In this document: positions 31,042 through 39,260 of the stretch, piece after piece
Position numbering within the stretch: the first letter of the stretch is position 1
How the letters are laid out: every line of letters starts with the position of its first letter
NCBI GenBank assembly: GCA_958405565.1
Contig: CATYEN010000004.1
Coordinates: 1-64,000, forward strand
DNA from: an uncultured Collinsella sp.
GTDB lineage: Bacteria > Actinomycetota > Coriobacteriia > Coriobacteriales > Coriobacteriaceae
DNA length: 64,000 nt
Direction of reading: 5' to 3'
Made by a program: the position numbers and the translations under genes
Notes under the pieces: model-generated
What the model saw: only the letters and a program-made list of their open reading frames with translations
Databases searched by the model: none
What the model was told of the DNA's origin: nothing

Positions 31042-32559
31042 ATGCCGTACTATCTTGGCATCGACATCGGAACGAGTGCGTCCAAGGGTGTGTTAATTGA
31101 TGCGGAGTGTCGAATTGTGGCGCAGGCATCTTGTCAACATGAGACCGAGAACCCTCGGGATGGTTGGTATCAGCACGATGCGGAAGCGATTTGGTGGGGT
31201 GATTTTTGTCGGTTGTCTTGCGAGCTCATCGAGCGCGCGGGCATCGAGGCGAGTCAGATCCGCTGCGTAGGGTTGTCGGCTTTGGGCTGTGATTGCGTGC
31301 CGGTCGATGAAGATTGCCACGCCTTGGCTCCGGCAATTTTGTACGGGGTTGACGCTCGCTCGAAGCCGCAGATTGACGAGCTTCTTTCTGAATATGGTCC
31401 CGATCGAGCTCGTGAGCTCTTTGGACACGACCCGTGCTCGTCCGATATCGCTCCCAAGGTCCTTTGGTTTAAGGAGAATATGCCTGAGGTCCATGAGCGG
31501 GCAGCGAAGTTCCTTACGGCTTCGTCCTATCTATGCGCCAAGCTTACCGGCAGGTTTACGATCGACCGTTATCTTGCCGAGGATTTCCTACCCTTATACG
31601 ATCGCGAGACGTGGCAGGTTAATGAGCGAGGGTGCGGGCGGTTCTGCCGTCCCGACCAGATGGCCGAAGTCATGGCGGCGACCGATATCGCCGGCGTAAT
31701 CATGGATCGGGCGGCGGATGAAACCGGTCTTACCAAGGGAACGCCGGTGCTTGTCGGAACGGGTGACTCGGGTGCCGAGGCGATTTCTACTGGAGTGTTC
31801 TGCCCCGGGGACATGATGGTGCAACTCGGGAGCACGGCCTACTTTATCTATTTGGCGGACCATATGGTCGATGACGCTCGTCTATGGCCAGGGACATTCA
31901 TCATCCCCGGGACTTACGGCATCTGCGCCGGCACCAATACAGCGGGTGCGTTGACGGCATGGTTGCGATGCGAATTGTACCGCGATGCCGTGGATGCCGA
32001 ACGCTCCGGCGGCCCCGATGCCTATGAGGTCATGGCGCACGATGCCAGGCAGGTAGGTCCTGGAGCGGATGGCCTTCTGTGTCTTCCATACTTTGCGGGC
32101 GAGCGCACCCCGCTCAACGATCCCGAGGCGCGTGGCGTGTTCTTCGGTCTGACCGAAAGACATACCCGGGGCCATATGGTCCGCGCGGCTTTGGAGGGGA
32201 TCGCCTATACGGTCGCAGCGCATGTTGATATTATCGAGCGAGATCATGGATTGCCTATCGAGCACATCATGCTCGTGGGAGGCGGAACTAAGAATCCGGT
32301 ATGGATGCAAGCGATTGCCGATGTTTGCGGTCGTGAAGTATCGGTTGCGAAGGTTACGGTGGGCGCATGTTTTGGCGATGCCCTTATGGCGGCACTTGCT
32401 GGCGGCGCCTATTCATCATGGGGTGAGCTTGCCCGGATTCTTGGGGTCGCGCAAACGATCGAACCTGATATGGACGCTCATGAGCTGTACGCATCGCGCC
32501 GCCATATCTTTGATGAGCTATATGCGCGAAATTGCGACCTTATGCACGAGCTGGTGTAG
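31042..32559 (+). CDS. FGGY family carbohydrate kinase (xylulokinase-like)
   Basis: A 505-residue FGGY kinase of normal length. LGIDIGTSASKGVLID (residues about 5-20) is the phosphate-1 loop. LVGTGDSGAEAISTG and QLGSTAYF form the second ATPase domain, with GERTPLNDPEARGVFFGLT and MLVGGGTKNPVWMQAIADV near the end. FGGY kinases phosphorylate pentuloses, polyols or AI-2-type sugars. Substrate choice is unresolved. ATG 31042 follows AGGGGAG with nine-base spacing; a GTG nine bases earlier is too close to the site. It ends the second module, followed by a small hairpin and then the MITE-like element. Confidence 0.88.
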   Translation: MPYYLGIDIGTSASKGVLIDAECRIVAQASCQHETENPRDGWYQHDAEAIWWGDFCRLSCELIERAGIEASQIRCVGLSALGCDCVPVDEDCHALAPAILYGVDARSKPQIDELLSEYGPDRARELFGHDPCSSDIAPKVLWFKENMPEVHERAAKFLTASSYLCAKLTGRFTIDRYLAEDFLPLYDRETWQVNERGCGRFCRPDQMAEVMAATDIAGVIMDRAADETGLTKGTPVLVGTGDSGAEAISTGVFCPGDMMVQLGSTAYFIYLADHMVDDARLWPGTFIIPGTYGICAGTNTAGALTAWLRCELYRDAVDAERSGGPDAYEVMAHDARQVGPGADGLLCLPYFAGERTPLNDPEARGVFFGLTERHTRGHMVRAALEGIAYTVAAHVDIIERDHGLPIEHIMLVGGGTKNPVWMQAIADVCGREVSVAKVTVGACFGDALMAALAGGAYSSWGELARILGVAQTIEPDMDAHELYASRRHIFDELYARNCDLMHELV

Positions 32560-32571
32560 CGCCGCCGAATT

Positions 32572-32591
32572 GCCCCACGCTCTTATGGGGC
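32572..32591 (+). terminator. Small hairpin after the FGGY kinase
   Basis: A 6-bp stem, GCCCCA with TGGGGC, 12 bases past the stop. No clear T-run, so it is only a weak terminator candidate. Confidence 0.4.
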
Positions 32592-32624
32592 TGCGTTGTG
32601 CGATTCGCATGTTCCTTGAGAGGC

Positions 32625-32854
32625 GTGGGCAAAAAATGCCAAATATGAGTACTGTCACTAATTTAGTGGCAGCAAAATCAGGCTCTTGAGGCATTTATTG
32701 AGCGTCTGCGGGCGGTTGAAACCTGTTATTGATGGCTTTAAGTATGCTAAAACGGACTGATAATGAACAGTTGTACATTATCAGTCCGTTGTTTTGATGC
32801 AAAATAATGTGACTAGTTTTACAACAGTACTCATATTTGGCATTTTTTGCCCAC
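32625..32854. mobile_element. MITE-like element with perfect 31-bp terminal inverted repeats
   Basis: Arms 32625-32655 and 32824-32854 are perfect 31-bp inverted repeats, beginning GTGGGCAAAAAATGCC. They enclose 168 bases without a gene. Inside is a further perfect 15-bp hairpin (32751-32765 with 32776-32790) containing GGACTGATAATG. The element is much more AT-rich than its surroundings. Size, ends and lack of coding capacity fit a non-autonomous miniature element. I see no clear target-site duplication. Confidence 0.6.
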
Positions 32855-32860
32855 CAGGGG

Positions 32861-33643
32861 TTAGCGGAAGTCGAAAATGGAGCGGGAATTTTCCAGGACG
32901 ACCGACTTGACGCTTTCCGCGGCGCAGTCTTTAAGCGTGGCAATGATCTCGGATGTTCTTATGAGTGAATCGACGAGCTGCCGCGCGGATGTTTTCGCGT
33001 CTGGTTCGGCCGGCGCGTCGGTTTCGAGCAACAGGCGGTTCAGTGGAATCTGTCGTGCGTATTCGCGCCCGCGTTTGGTCGCAAGCATGCGCTCGTTGAT
33101 GGAAAAATAGCAGCCTACGTTGCGAGCTTGGTTGAGTTCGTCCGAGGTACCGCTAAACCAGTGGAAGATGATGGTGGGGGAGTTGGTGCTGCGGTCGAGG
33201 AGGCCGTTCGACTCCAAAATGTCCAAAGTTGCTCCCGCCGCGCGAACGGCGTGAATGGACAGGACGCGCCCAGCGAGTGGGTTCTGCGATAGAGCTTGGC
33301 AAAGCCGTTCAAATGCCTGCGTCTGGATTTCCTCGGTGCCCGCAAAGCGTGATGAAAAGTCGAGCCCGACCTCGCTGATAAAACGTTCCCGGGTGGCGAG
33401 TTCGCAAAGCAGGTCGACTTCGGCGGCTCCGCATCGGCCGTCGGCAATCCACCAGGGGTGGAGACCCACCCCTGCAATGATATTGGAGCTACAGCTGGCA
33501 CGCTTTTTTGCCGCGGCGAAGTCGCGAGGGTCAACGCTGCAGTCAAAGCATCCCAGCCCCATTGCGGTGACTTCGTTGGCTACGGCTTCCGGGCGGCCCA
33601 TCATATCCAAATGACAATGGGCATCAAAAAGCTGTAACTCCAT
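32861..33643 (-). CDS. TatD family metal-dependent hydrolase
   Basis: A 260-residue TatD-type DNase-family protein. Metal ligands are visible in order: FDAHCHLD at the start, AGVGLHPW, FISEVGLDFS, VLSIHAVRA, IIFHWFSG and LLLETDAP. TatD proteins are cytoplasmic two-metal nucleases with 3'-exonuclease activity, linked to DNA repair and quality control. It lies 14 bases behind tcdA on the minus strand, so the two form an operon. The ribosome binding site is weak (AAGG), in keeping with coupled translation. The MITE-like element ends seven bases past its stop and could act as its terminator. Confidence 0.88.
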   Translation of the reverse strand: MELQLFDAHCHLDMMGRPEAVANEVTAMGLGCFDCSVDPRDFAAAKKRASCSSNIIAGVGLHPWWIADGRCGAAEVDLLCELATRERFISEVGLDFSSRFAGTEEIQTQAFERLCQALSQNPLAGRVLSIHAVRAAGATLDILESNGLLDRSTNSPTIIFHWFSGTSDELNQARNVGCYFSINERMLATKRGREYARQIPLNRLLLETDAPAEPDAKTSARQLVDSLIRTSEIIATLKDCAAESVKSVVLENSRSIFDFR

Positions 33644-33657
33644 CGCGGCGAACCTTG

Positions 33658-34455
33658 CTAGTCCAGGCGTTGGCCGTCGGCGCGTACGCGCTCGGTTCCA
33701 CGTCCACTGATCTGGCGAATGACCTCGCCTGCAATCATCTGACCCATGATGGGCGGCATAAAACTGGCAGTTCCCAGCTCGGTGCGCTCGTGGATGTTGG
33801 AAGGGTCGCGGGGCTGGGTCTTAACCGATTCCTCGCAGCTAAATAGCACGTGCAGGCTCTTGATGCCGCGTTTTTTGCATTCTTTGCGCATGATGCGGCT
33901 CATGGGATCACGTACCGTATCGAAAATGTCGGCAAAGCGGAGGCACTCGGGATGGAGCTTGTTGGCCCCGCCCATGGAGCTAACCAAACGAATGTTGTGG
34001 TCCTGAGCATATTTGGCAATGGTGAGCTTGGCCGAGATGGTGTCGATGGCGTCGACGACATAGTCGAGCTTGCCGTCCGTCTGCTCCAAAACGCTCGCGA
34101 AGAAATCATCGATGTTGTCGCTCAGCAGGTATTCGGTACGTTTGATGACGGTGGCAGCGGGATTGATGTCGTTGATCATGGCTTCCATCACGTCAACCTT
34201 GCGCTTACCGATGGTGCTGTGAAAAGCGATGGCCTGGCGATTGATGTTGCTAGGCGCGATGGTGTCCTTGTCCAGAATCACAAAATGGCCGATGCCTCCG
34301 CGGGCAAGTGCCTCGCAGCAGTTGGAGCCCACGCCTCCGCAGCCGAGCACCAGCACCGTGGCGTTGGCGAGTTTATCAAGCGCCTCGCGACCCATGATGA
34401 TTTCGAGCTTGGTGTCGCGCGTCTCGATGGGGGCGGCGGCTGCGGTTTCGGTCAT
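33658..34455 (-). CDS. tcdA: tRNA threonylcarbamoyladenosine dehydratase (ThiF/E1-like)
   Basis: A 265-residue E1-like adenylating enzyme. VLVLGCGGVGSNCCEALARGG is the ATP-binding Rossmann motif (about residues 32-52). VILDKDTIAPSNINRQ carries the conserved DxDxxxxSNxNRQ block. YVVDAIDTISAKLTI and KKRGIKSLHVLFSCEE follow, as in TcdA/CsdL. The enzyme cyclises t6A to ct6A at tRNA position 37 using ATP. ATG 34455 follows GGAGG; longer upstream frames have no site. It is the first gene of a two-gene operon with tatD and is read away from the 28-residue peptide gene region. Confidence 0.9.
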   Translation of the reverse strand: MTETAAAAPIETRDTKLEIIMGREALDKLANATVLVLGCGGVGSNCCEALARGGIGHFVILDKDTIAPSNINRQAIAFHSTIGKRKVDVMEAMINDINPAATVIKRTEYLLSDNIDDFFASVLEQTDGKLDYVVDAIDTISAKLTIAKYAQDHNIRLVSSMGGANKLHPECLRFADIFDTVRDPMSRIMRKECKKRGIKSLHVLFSCEESVKTQPRDPSNIHERTELGTASFMPPIMGQMIAGEVIRQISGRGTERVRADGQRLD

Positions 34456-34661
34456 AGATATCCTCCGATGGGGAAGCTGTCGTGTTTTAGCTATCGCCAT
34501 TATAGGTATTATCGCGATTCCATTTGAACCCTCGGGGCTTGTTGAAATGAGGCAGAGATTCGCATAAGATGAAGCAGATGGCACCCGTTGCCGCGGGTTG
34601 GCCAACTCCCAAACACGTTTGTAGCGTGAGAAGTGGCCGTCTTCGCATTACGCGGGGGCGG

Positions 34662-34748
34662 CTATTTCATTCGACCTCCAATGTGGATGCCGAGCTCCAC
34701 AGCCGCGATTACAAGCAACAACAACGTCAGGACATCGTCAATACTCAT
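34662..34748 (-). CDS. 28-residue hydrophobic peptide, possible toxin
   Basis: A short gene encoding 28 residues: MSIDDV, a single hydrophobic segment LTLLLLVIAAVELGI, then a basic end HIGGRMK. The start ATG at 34748 has an excellent AAGGAGA seven bases upstream. A GC-rich hairpin lies just past the stop. Size and layout recall type I toxins (TisB, holin-like toxins): an acidic residue near the N-terminus, one membrane helix and a basic tail. A palindrome like an SOS box lies 65 bases upstream. It shares the gap with the divergent sdpRI promoter. No homologue is recognised with certainty, and toxicity is a guess. Confidence 0.5.
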   Translation of the reverse strand: MSIDDVLTLLLLVIAAVELGIHIGGRMK

Positions 34749-34812
34749 AGTCCATCTCCTTCTTGGGTAGAGGGAGCTGGCCCATCTGCTTCAACTTCCA
34801 TTGTAGCTAAAT

Positions 34813-34828
34813 ACGAACGAATGTTCTA
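34813..34828 (-). promoter_or_regulatory. SOS-box-like palindrome upstream of the small peptide
   Basis: ACGAACGAATGTTCTA contains GAAC-N4-GTTC and matches the SOS consensus at 10 of 12 fixed positions. A possible -10, TACAAT (minus, 34805-34800), follows. One such 8-base match is expected by chance per roughly 65 kb, so support is moderate. Confidence 0.35.
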
Positions 34829-34841
34829 TAGATGTTACTGT

Positions 34842-34880
34842 TTTAGATAATTAGACAAACATCTAAATATCGAGTATAGT
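34842..34880 (+). promoter_or_regulatory. Promoter and operator of sdpRI
   Basis: -35 TAGACA (34852-34857), 17-bp spacer, -10 TATAGT (34875-34880). The palindrome TTTAGAT-N12-ATCTAAA (34842-34848, 34861-34867) overlaps the -35 and spacer. This is a typical place for autorepression by an ArsR-type protein. Confidence 0.6.
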
Positions 34881-34914
34881 GTGCACGTCATGAGAGATGA
34901 TGAGAGGAGGTCCT

Positions 34915-35193
34915 ATGCCGGGAGAGGGTTTTAAGGCGCTTGCCGATCCAACGCGACGGCGCATTTTGGAGTTGCTGCGCGAGGGCAATTGCACGGCGGG
35001 GGAGCTTGCCGAGCATTTCGATATCAGTAAGCCGTCGCTGAGCCATCACTTGGCGACGCTCAAAAACGCCGGGTTGGTGACCGACGAGCGCCATGGCCAA
35101 AACATCGTATACAGCTTAAACACCACCGTCATGCAGGACTTGATTGGCTGGTTTATGGGCTTTACAGACACTGAAGGTGATAAGGATGAATAA
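34915..35193 (+). CDS. ArsR-family autorepressor (SdpR-like)
   Basis: A 92-residue winged-helix protein of the ArsR family. FKALADPTRRRILELLREG is the family start; AGELAEHFDISKPSLSHHLATLKNAGLV is the recognition helix-turn-helix; ERHGQNIVYSLNTTVM forms the wing. There is no ELCVCDL-type metal site, which fits SdpR-like autorepressors instead of metal sensors. ATG 34915 follows GAGGAGG. Its last codons overlap the sdpI-like gene by 8 bases. In Bacillus subtilis SdpR is sequestered by SdpI bound to the SDP toxin. The same logic may apply here, with a palindrome in the promoter as the operator. Confidence 0.87.
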   Translation: MPGEGFKALADPTRRRILELLREGNCTAGELAEHFDISKPSLSHHLATLKNAGLVTDERHGQNIVYSLNTTVMQDLIGWFMGFTDTEGDKDE

Positions 35194-35890
35194 CGAAAAC
35201 AAGGGCATTCACGCCACGGGGGTATCGCCGCGTGTATGGGCCATGCTTGTTGTGGTCTGCGCTATCAATGTTGCTGCGCATCTCTGGGTGATGCCGAGCT
35301 TGCCTGCGCAGATTCCCACGCACTGGGGCGCGAACGGCGCCGTCGACGGTTGGGGCCCTAGCTGGATGGCCTCCGCGCTCGGCGTGTTGCCTCTGGCACT
35401 TCTCGCGATGTTCTACGTCGTGCCACGCATCGACCCTAAGGGCGAGGCGTATCGGACCTCGGGCAAGTTCTATCAGGGTTTTGTAATTGCTTTCACGGTA
35501 TTCATGTGTGCCATAAGCTGGTTGGGTGAGCTTACGGTCTGGGGCGTGGTGTCGGCGGTCGGTTCGGTCAACGTGCTGATTTCCGGCGCTATCGGCTTGC
35601 TCTTCATTGGTGTGGGTAACTACTTGCCGCGTGTGAAGCAGAACTATACGCTCGGTATCAAGACGCCCTGGGCGCTTGCCGATCCCGAGAACTGGCGCCG
35701 TACGCAGCGCTTTGGTGGTGCCTGCTTTATGGTGCTGGGTATTGGCCTGATTGTGATGGGCGTGGCGGGTAGCGTGCTTTCGAGTGAAGTCGTCGCCGCG
35801 GTGATTGCGGTGCTGGCGTTTGGTTCAGCTGGCGCTGCCTACGTCTATTCGTATCTGCTGTGGCGCAAATCGCAGCGAGCCGTTCGCTAA
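35186..35890 (+). CDS. SdpI-like membrane immunity/signalling protein
   Basis: A 234-residue membrane protein with six or more hydrophobic segments. The family block LPAQIPTHWGANGAVDGWG (DUF1648-type, residues about 40-58) precedes the membrane core. NYLPRVKQNYTLGIKTPWALADPENWRRTQRFGG is the conserved SdpI signature and lies between membrane segments. B. subtilis SdpI gives immunity to the SDP killing factor and controls SdpR. The gene starts inside the end of the sdpR-like gene, so the two are coupled. No sdpC-like toxin gene is in the window, so it may sense foreign toxins or envelope stress. Confidence 0.88.
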   Translation: MNNENKGIHATGVSPRVWAMLVVVCAINVAAHLWVMPSLPAQIPTHWGANGAVDGWGPSWMASALGVLPLALLAMFYVVPRIDPKGEAYRTSGKFYQGFVIAFTVFMCAISWLGELTVWGVVSAVGSVNVLISGAIGLLFIGVGNYLPRVKQNYTLGIKTPWALADPENWRRTQRFGGACFMVLGIGLIVMGVAGSVLSSEVVAAVIAVLAFGSAGAAYVYSYLLWRKSQRAVR

Positions 35891-36075
35891 GGTTGCGGAA
35901 AACTAGCGTACGCAGTTCATAGTGTGTTCCGGGGGACTTTTCCCAGGTAGTATTAGGGGGTGTGGGCAACCATGCCCCTTTTTCGTTAAATTTCAGAGCT
36001 GGTTACCTCATTTCGTTTCCACTAAAACGAAAACAAGAATAGGGAAACAGCAGGTAGAAAGGATAAAACAGGCAA

Positions 36076-37755
36076 ATGGCGGAGTTTATCTACCAGATGT
36101 ATCAGGCTCGCAAGGCCCATGGCGACAAGGTGATCCTTGACGATGTGACCCTGAGCTTCTATCCCGGCGCCAAGATCGGCGTCGTGGGCCCCAACGGTAT
36201 GGGCAAGTCGACCCTGCTCAAGATTATGGCCGGCATCGAGGAGGTCTCCAACGGCGACGCCAGGCTCACCCCCGGCTACACCGTGGGCATCCTGCAGCAG
36301 GAGCCGCCGCTCGACGACGACAAGACCGTCATCGAGAACGTTCGCATGGCATTTGGCGACATGATCGCCAAGGTCGATCGCTTCAACAAGATCGGCGAGG
36401 AGATGTGCGACCCGGATTGCGACATGGACGCCCTCATGGCCGAAATGGGCAAGCTTCAGGACGAGATTGACGCCGCCGACGGCTGGGATATCGATTCCAA
36501 ACTCGGCCAGGCCATGGACGCCCTGCAGCTGCCCGATTCCGATATGCCGGTCAATGTGCTCTCCGGTGGCGAGCGCCGTCGCGTGGCCCTGTGCAAGCTA
36601 CTGCTCGAGGCCCCCGACCTGCTGCTGCTCGACGAGCCCACGAACCACCTGGACGCCGAGTCGATCCTGTGGCTCGAGCACTTCCTGCACAACTACCAGG
36701 GTGCCGTTCTGGCCGTTACGCACGACCGTTACTTCCTGGACAACGTCGCCGAGTGGATCTGCGAGGTCGACCGTGGTCACCTCTATCCCTACAAGGGCAA
36801 CTACTCCACGTATCTGGAGACCAAGGCCGCGCGTATCGAGGCTCAGGGCAACCGCGATGCCAAGCTTGCCAAGCGTATGGAGGCCGAGCTCGAGTGGGTG
36901 CGCAGCTCGCCGAAGGCCCGTCAGGCCAAGAACAAGGCCCGTCTGGCCCGCTACGAGGAGATGGAGGCCGAGGCCCGCGCAAGCCAGAAGCTCGACTGGA
37001 CCGATATTCGCATTCCCGTTGGCCCCCGTCTGGGCAACAAGGTGCTCGAGGCTCATCATCTGCACAAGGAGTTCGACGGTCGCGTGCTCATCGACGACCT
37101 TTCGTTCACCCTGCCGCGTAACGGCATCGTGGGCGTGATCGGTCCCAACGGCGTCGGTAAGACCACGCTGTTCAAGACGATCGTGGGCTTGGAACCGCTG
37201 ACCTCGGGCGAGCTCGAGGTGGGCGAGACCGTCAAGATCTCCTACGTCGACCAGAACCGTTCCGGCATCGACCCCGATAAGAATCTGTGGGAGGTCGTCT
37301 CGGACGGCCTGGACCACATGATGGTCGGCGAGACCGAGGTTCCCAGCCGCGCCTATGTGGCGAGCTTTGGCTTTAAGGGTCAGGACCAGCAGAAGCGCGC
37401 CGGCGTGCTTTCCGGCGGCGAGCGTAACCGTCTGAATTTGGCGCTTACGCTCAAGCAGGGCGGCAACTTGCTGCTGCTCGACGAGCCTACCAACGACCTG
37501 GACGTTGAGACACTGTCCTCTCTCGAGGCCGCACTGCTCGAGTTCCCGGGCTGCTCGGTGGTCATCAGCCACGACCGTATGTTCCTGGACCGCGTCGCCA
37601 CGCACATCCTGGCATGGGAAGGCACCGACGAGAACCCGGGCAACTGGTACTGGTTCGAGGGCAACTTCGAGGCCTATCAGGCCAACCGCATCGAGCGCCT
37701 GGGCGAGGACGCAGCCCAGCCGCATCGTATTCACCGCAAGCTGACGCGAGATTAG
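36076..37755 (+). CDS. ettA: Energy-dependent translational throttle protein EttA (ABC-F)
   Basis: A 559-residue ABC-F protein with two ATPase domains and no membrane segments. Walker A motifs are VGPNGMGKST and IGPNGVGKTT, signatures LSGGERRRVAL and LSGGERNRLNL, Walker B LLLLDEPTNHLD and LLLLDEPTNDLD. The start MAEFIYQM and the FYPGAKIGV segment match EttA. The insert between about residues 95 and 145 is the arm that contacts the ribosomal L1 stalk, and the Arg/Lys-rich linker around 240-300 is the P-site interaction motif. It binds the ribosomal E-site and gates elongation according to ATP/ADP. A strong terminator follows. Confidence 0.95.
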   Translation: MAEFIYQMYQARKAHGDKVILDDVTLSFYPGAKIGVVGPNGMGKSTLLKIMAGIEEVSNGDARLTPGYTVGILQQEPPLDDDKTVIENVRMAFGDMIAKVDRFNKIGEEMCDPDCDMDALMAEMGKLQDEIDAADGWDIDSKLGQAMDALQLPDSDMPVNVLSGGERRRVALCKLLLEAPDLLLLDEPTNHLDAESILWLEHFLHNYQGAVLAVTHDRYFLDNVAEWICEVDRGHLYPYKGNYSTYLETKAARIEAQGNRDAKLAKRMEAELEWVRSSPKARQAKNKARLARYEEMEAEARASQKLDWTDIRIPVGPRLGNKVLEAHHLHKEFDGRVLIDDLSFTLPRNGIVGVIGPNGVGKTTLFKTIVGLEPLTSGELEVGETVKISYVDQNRSGIDPDKNLWEVVSDGLDHMMVGETEVPSRAYVASFGFKGQDQQKRAGVLSGGERNRLNLALTLKQGGNLLLLDEPTNDLDVETLSSLEAALLEFPGCSVVISHDRMFLDRVATHILAWEGTDENPGNWYWFEGNFEAYQANRIERLGEDAAQPHRIHRKLTRD

Positions 37756-37778
37756 TCGAGTTCAGGTGACCTAACGAG

Positions 37779-37815
37779 AAAGGGACGATAACCTTGAGGG
37801 TTATCGTCCCTTTTT
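37779..37815. terminator. Bidirectional terminator between ettA and the convergent gene
   Basis: A perfect 15-bp stem, AAAGGGACGATAACC (37779-37793) with 37799-37813, then T's. It serves both convergent genes. Confidence 0.9.
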
Positions 37816-37816
37816 G

Positions 37817-39124
37817 CTATTCGGCGAGTTCTTCGACCTTGTCGATGGTCCAGGTGGCTCCGAGGCCGCCGGTGGTGTTGCGGCGGATGCGCACGGTCAC
37901 TTCGTGGCGCTCGCCGGCCTGCGTGTAGCGCAGCGGGAAGCTTGCGCGGTTGCGTGCGGCATCGATGGAGCCGCGCTCGCGGGCGATCCAGTAGTACTCG
38001 CCAACGATGCCGAGGGTGTCGGCGCCATAGGGGAGATAGGTCGACAGCTGGTGCAGGAGCGGGCCGGGGCAGAAGACTTCGGTCGCGAAATCGACAGGGA
38101 AGTCCTCGGGGATGGTCGGTGCTGCGGGTTCGGGAGTTAGTGCCGCAGCGGGGACCGAGGTCGGTGCAGGAGCGGGAATCTGGTCGCAAGCAGGGGCGGG
38201 CACGGGTTTGGTGGTGGGTGCGGGCTCAGTCGTTGCTTCCGGCTTGACTACGGAATCTGCGGGGTCCACGGTAGCGGGCGTGTCTGCAGCTACGGTTTCA
38301 ACTTCAACCTGTGTCGCATTCTCGTTCTTGACGCTCGGCTTTGCCTCGACGGGTGTCGATGCCATGGTGGTGATGCCGGCGTTGGCGTTTTCGGGGTCGT
38401 AGACCACCGTGAGCGAGATGGCGGGCTGGGGTGCCTCTGGCTCCGGCATTGCTGCGGGGGCGTCCTGTTCTGCGGGCTCGTCGGTTTGACCATCCTTGGC
38501 ATCGTCGCCAAAGATATCGCTATTTTGGAACGCAGGCGTCTCGGGCTGGCCGGCGGCCTCTTCGGTTTCCGACTCGGGAGCCTCGTCGGCTTCCGCGGTG
38601 ACTTCCTGCTCGGACGTAACTTCGGAATCGGTCGTGGCGGCAATTTCGGTTTCGATTTCTGCCGTTGCCTCAACAACGACTTCGATTTCTTCCTCAGGCT
38701 CCGATACGGCCTCGACCTCAACGGCGGGCTCGGGCTCAGGACGTTTAACGTGCTTGGGACGCACGGCCTTCAGGTCCTTCTCGCCGCGCTTTTTCTTTTT
38801 GTAGGACTGCTTGGCGCCCTTGGCTGCCTTGGGCTTGTCCTCGCCTTTGGCAAGGGCGGTATCCCAAGCTTCGTTGGCGATGACGGTGGCATACAGACGG
38901 CCGCCCTTAAAGACGGTCAGCTTAATGCAGTCGTCGAGTTCTTCGAGCAGCTCGCGCGTGGACTCAAAGCCCAGGTCATAAGCGGCCATGTCGCTAGCGG
39001 CGAGTGCCTCCTCGACCTGCGTCATAAACGTTTGCTTGCCGCATCCGATTGCATCGCGCAGCAGGCGATACAGATAGATGTGGTTGCCCAGCGAAAGCGT
39101 GGGCTTAACTATTGTCTTGCTCAT
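37817..39124 (-). CDS. Unknown protein with LOTUS-like N-terminus and Pro/Glu-rich linker
   Basis: A 435-residue protein in three parts. Residues 1-95 are globular: a helical start, then DLGFESTRELLEELDDCIKL and a GGRLYATVI strand, a layout like OST-HTH/LOTUS RNA-binding domains. Residues 100-130 are Lys-rich. Residues 130-340 are a low-complexity Glu/Ala/Pro/Thr linker, likely disordered. The last 95 residues are again globular, ending in VTVRIRRNTTGGLGATWTIDKVEELAE. No signal peptide or membrane helix. ATG 39124 follows AGAGGAG. A role in RNA binding is inference only, and the C-terminal domain is not recognised. Confidence 0.65.
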   Translation of the reverse strand: MSKTIVKPTLSLGNHIYLYRLLRDAIGCGKQTFMTQVEEALAASDMAAYDLGFESTRELLEELDDCIKLTVFKGGRLYATVIANEAWDTALAKGEDKPKAAKGAKQSYKKKKRGEKDLKAVRPKHVKRPEPEPAVEVEAVSEPEEEIEVVVEATAEIETEIAATTDSEVTSEQEVTAEADEAPESETEEAAGQPETPAFQNSDIFGDDAKDGQTDEPAEQDAPAAMPEPEAPQPAISLTVVYDPENANAGITTMASTPVEAKPSVKNENATQVEVETVAADTPATVDPADSVVKPEATTEPAPTTKPVPAPACDQIPAPAPTSVPAAALTPEPAAPTIPEDFPVDFATEVFCPGPLLHQLSTYLPYGADTLGIVGEYYWIARERGSIDAARNRASFPLRYTQAGERHEVTVRIRRNTTGGLGATWTIDKVEELAE

Positions 39125-39197
39125 GGCAAATCTCCTCTTTACATACGGAAGCATCTTACCATCGCACAGGGCCTGCCATGACGGCGCCTAAGGCAAA

Positions 39198-39227
39198 CGG
39201 GCGCGAACCGTAGTCGATTCGCGCCCG
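39198..39227 (-). terminator. Terminator-like hairpin of the Ser/Thr-rich membrane protein gene
   Basis: A 10-bp perfect stem, CGGGCGCGAA (39198-39207) with 39218-39227, followed on the minus strand by TTTGCC. Confidence 0.6.
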
Positions 39228-39260
39228 CTATGCAGGTCGTCTATCAGTGGAGTGGAGCGT

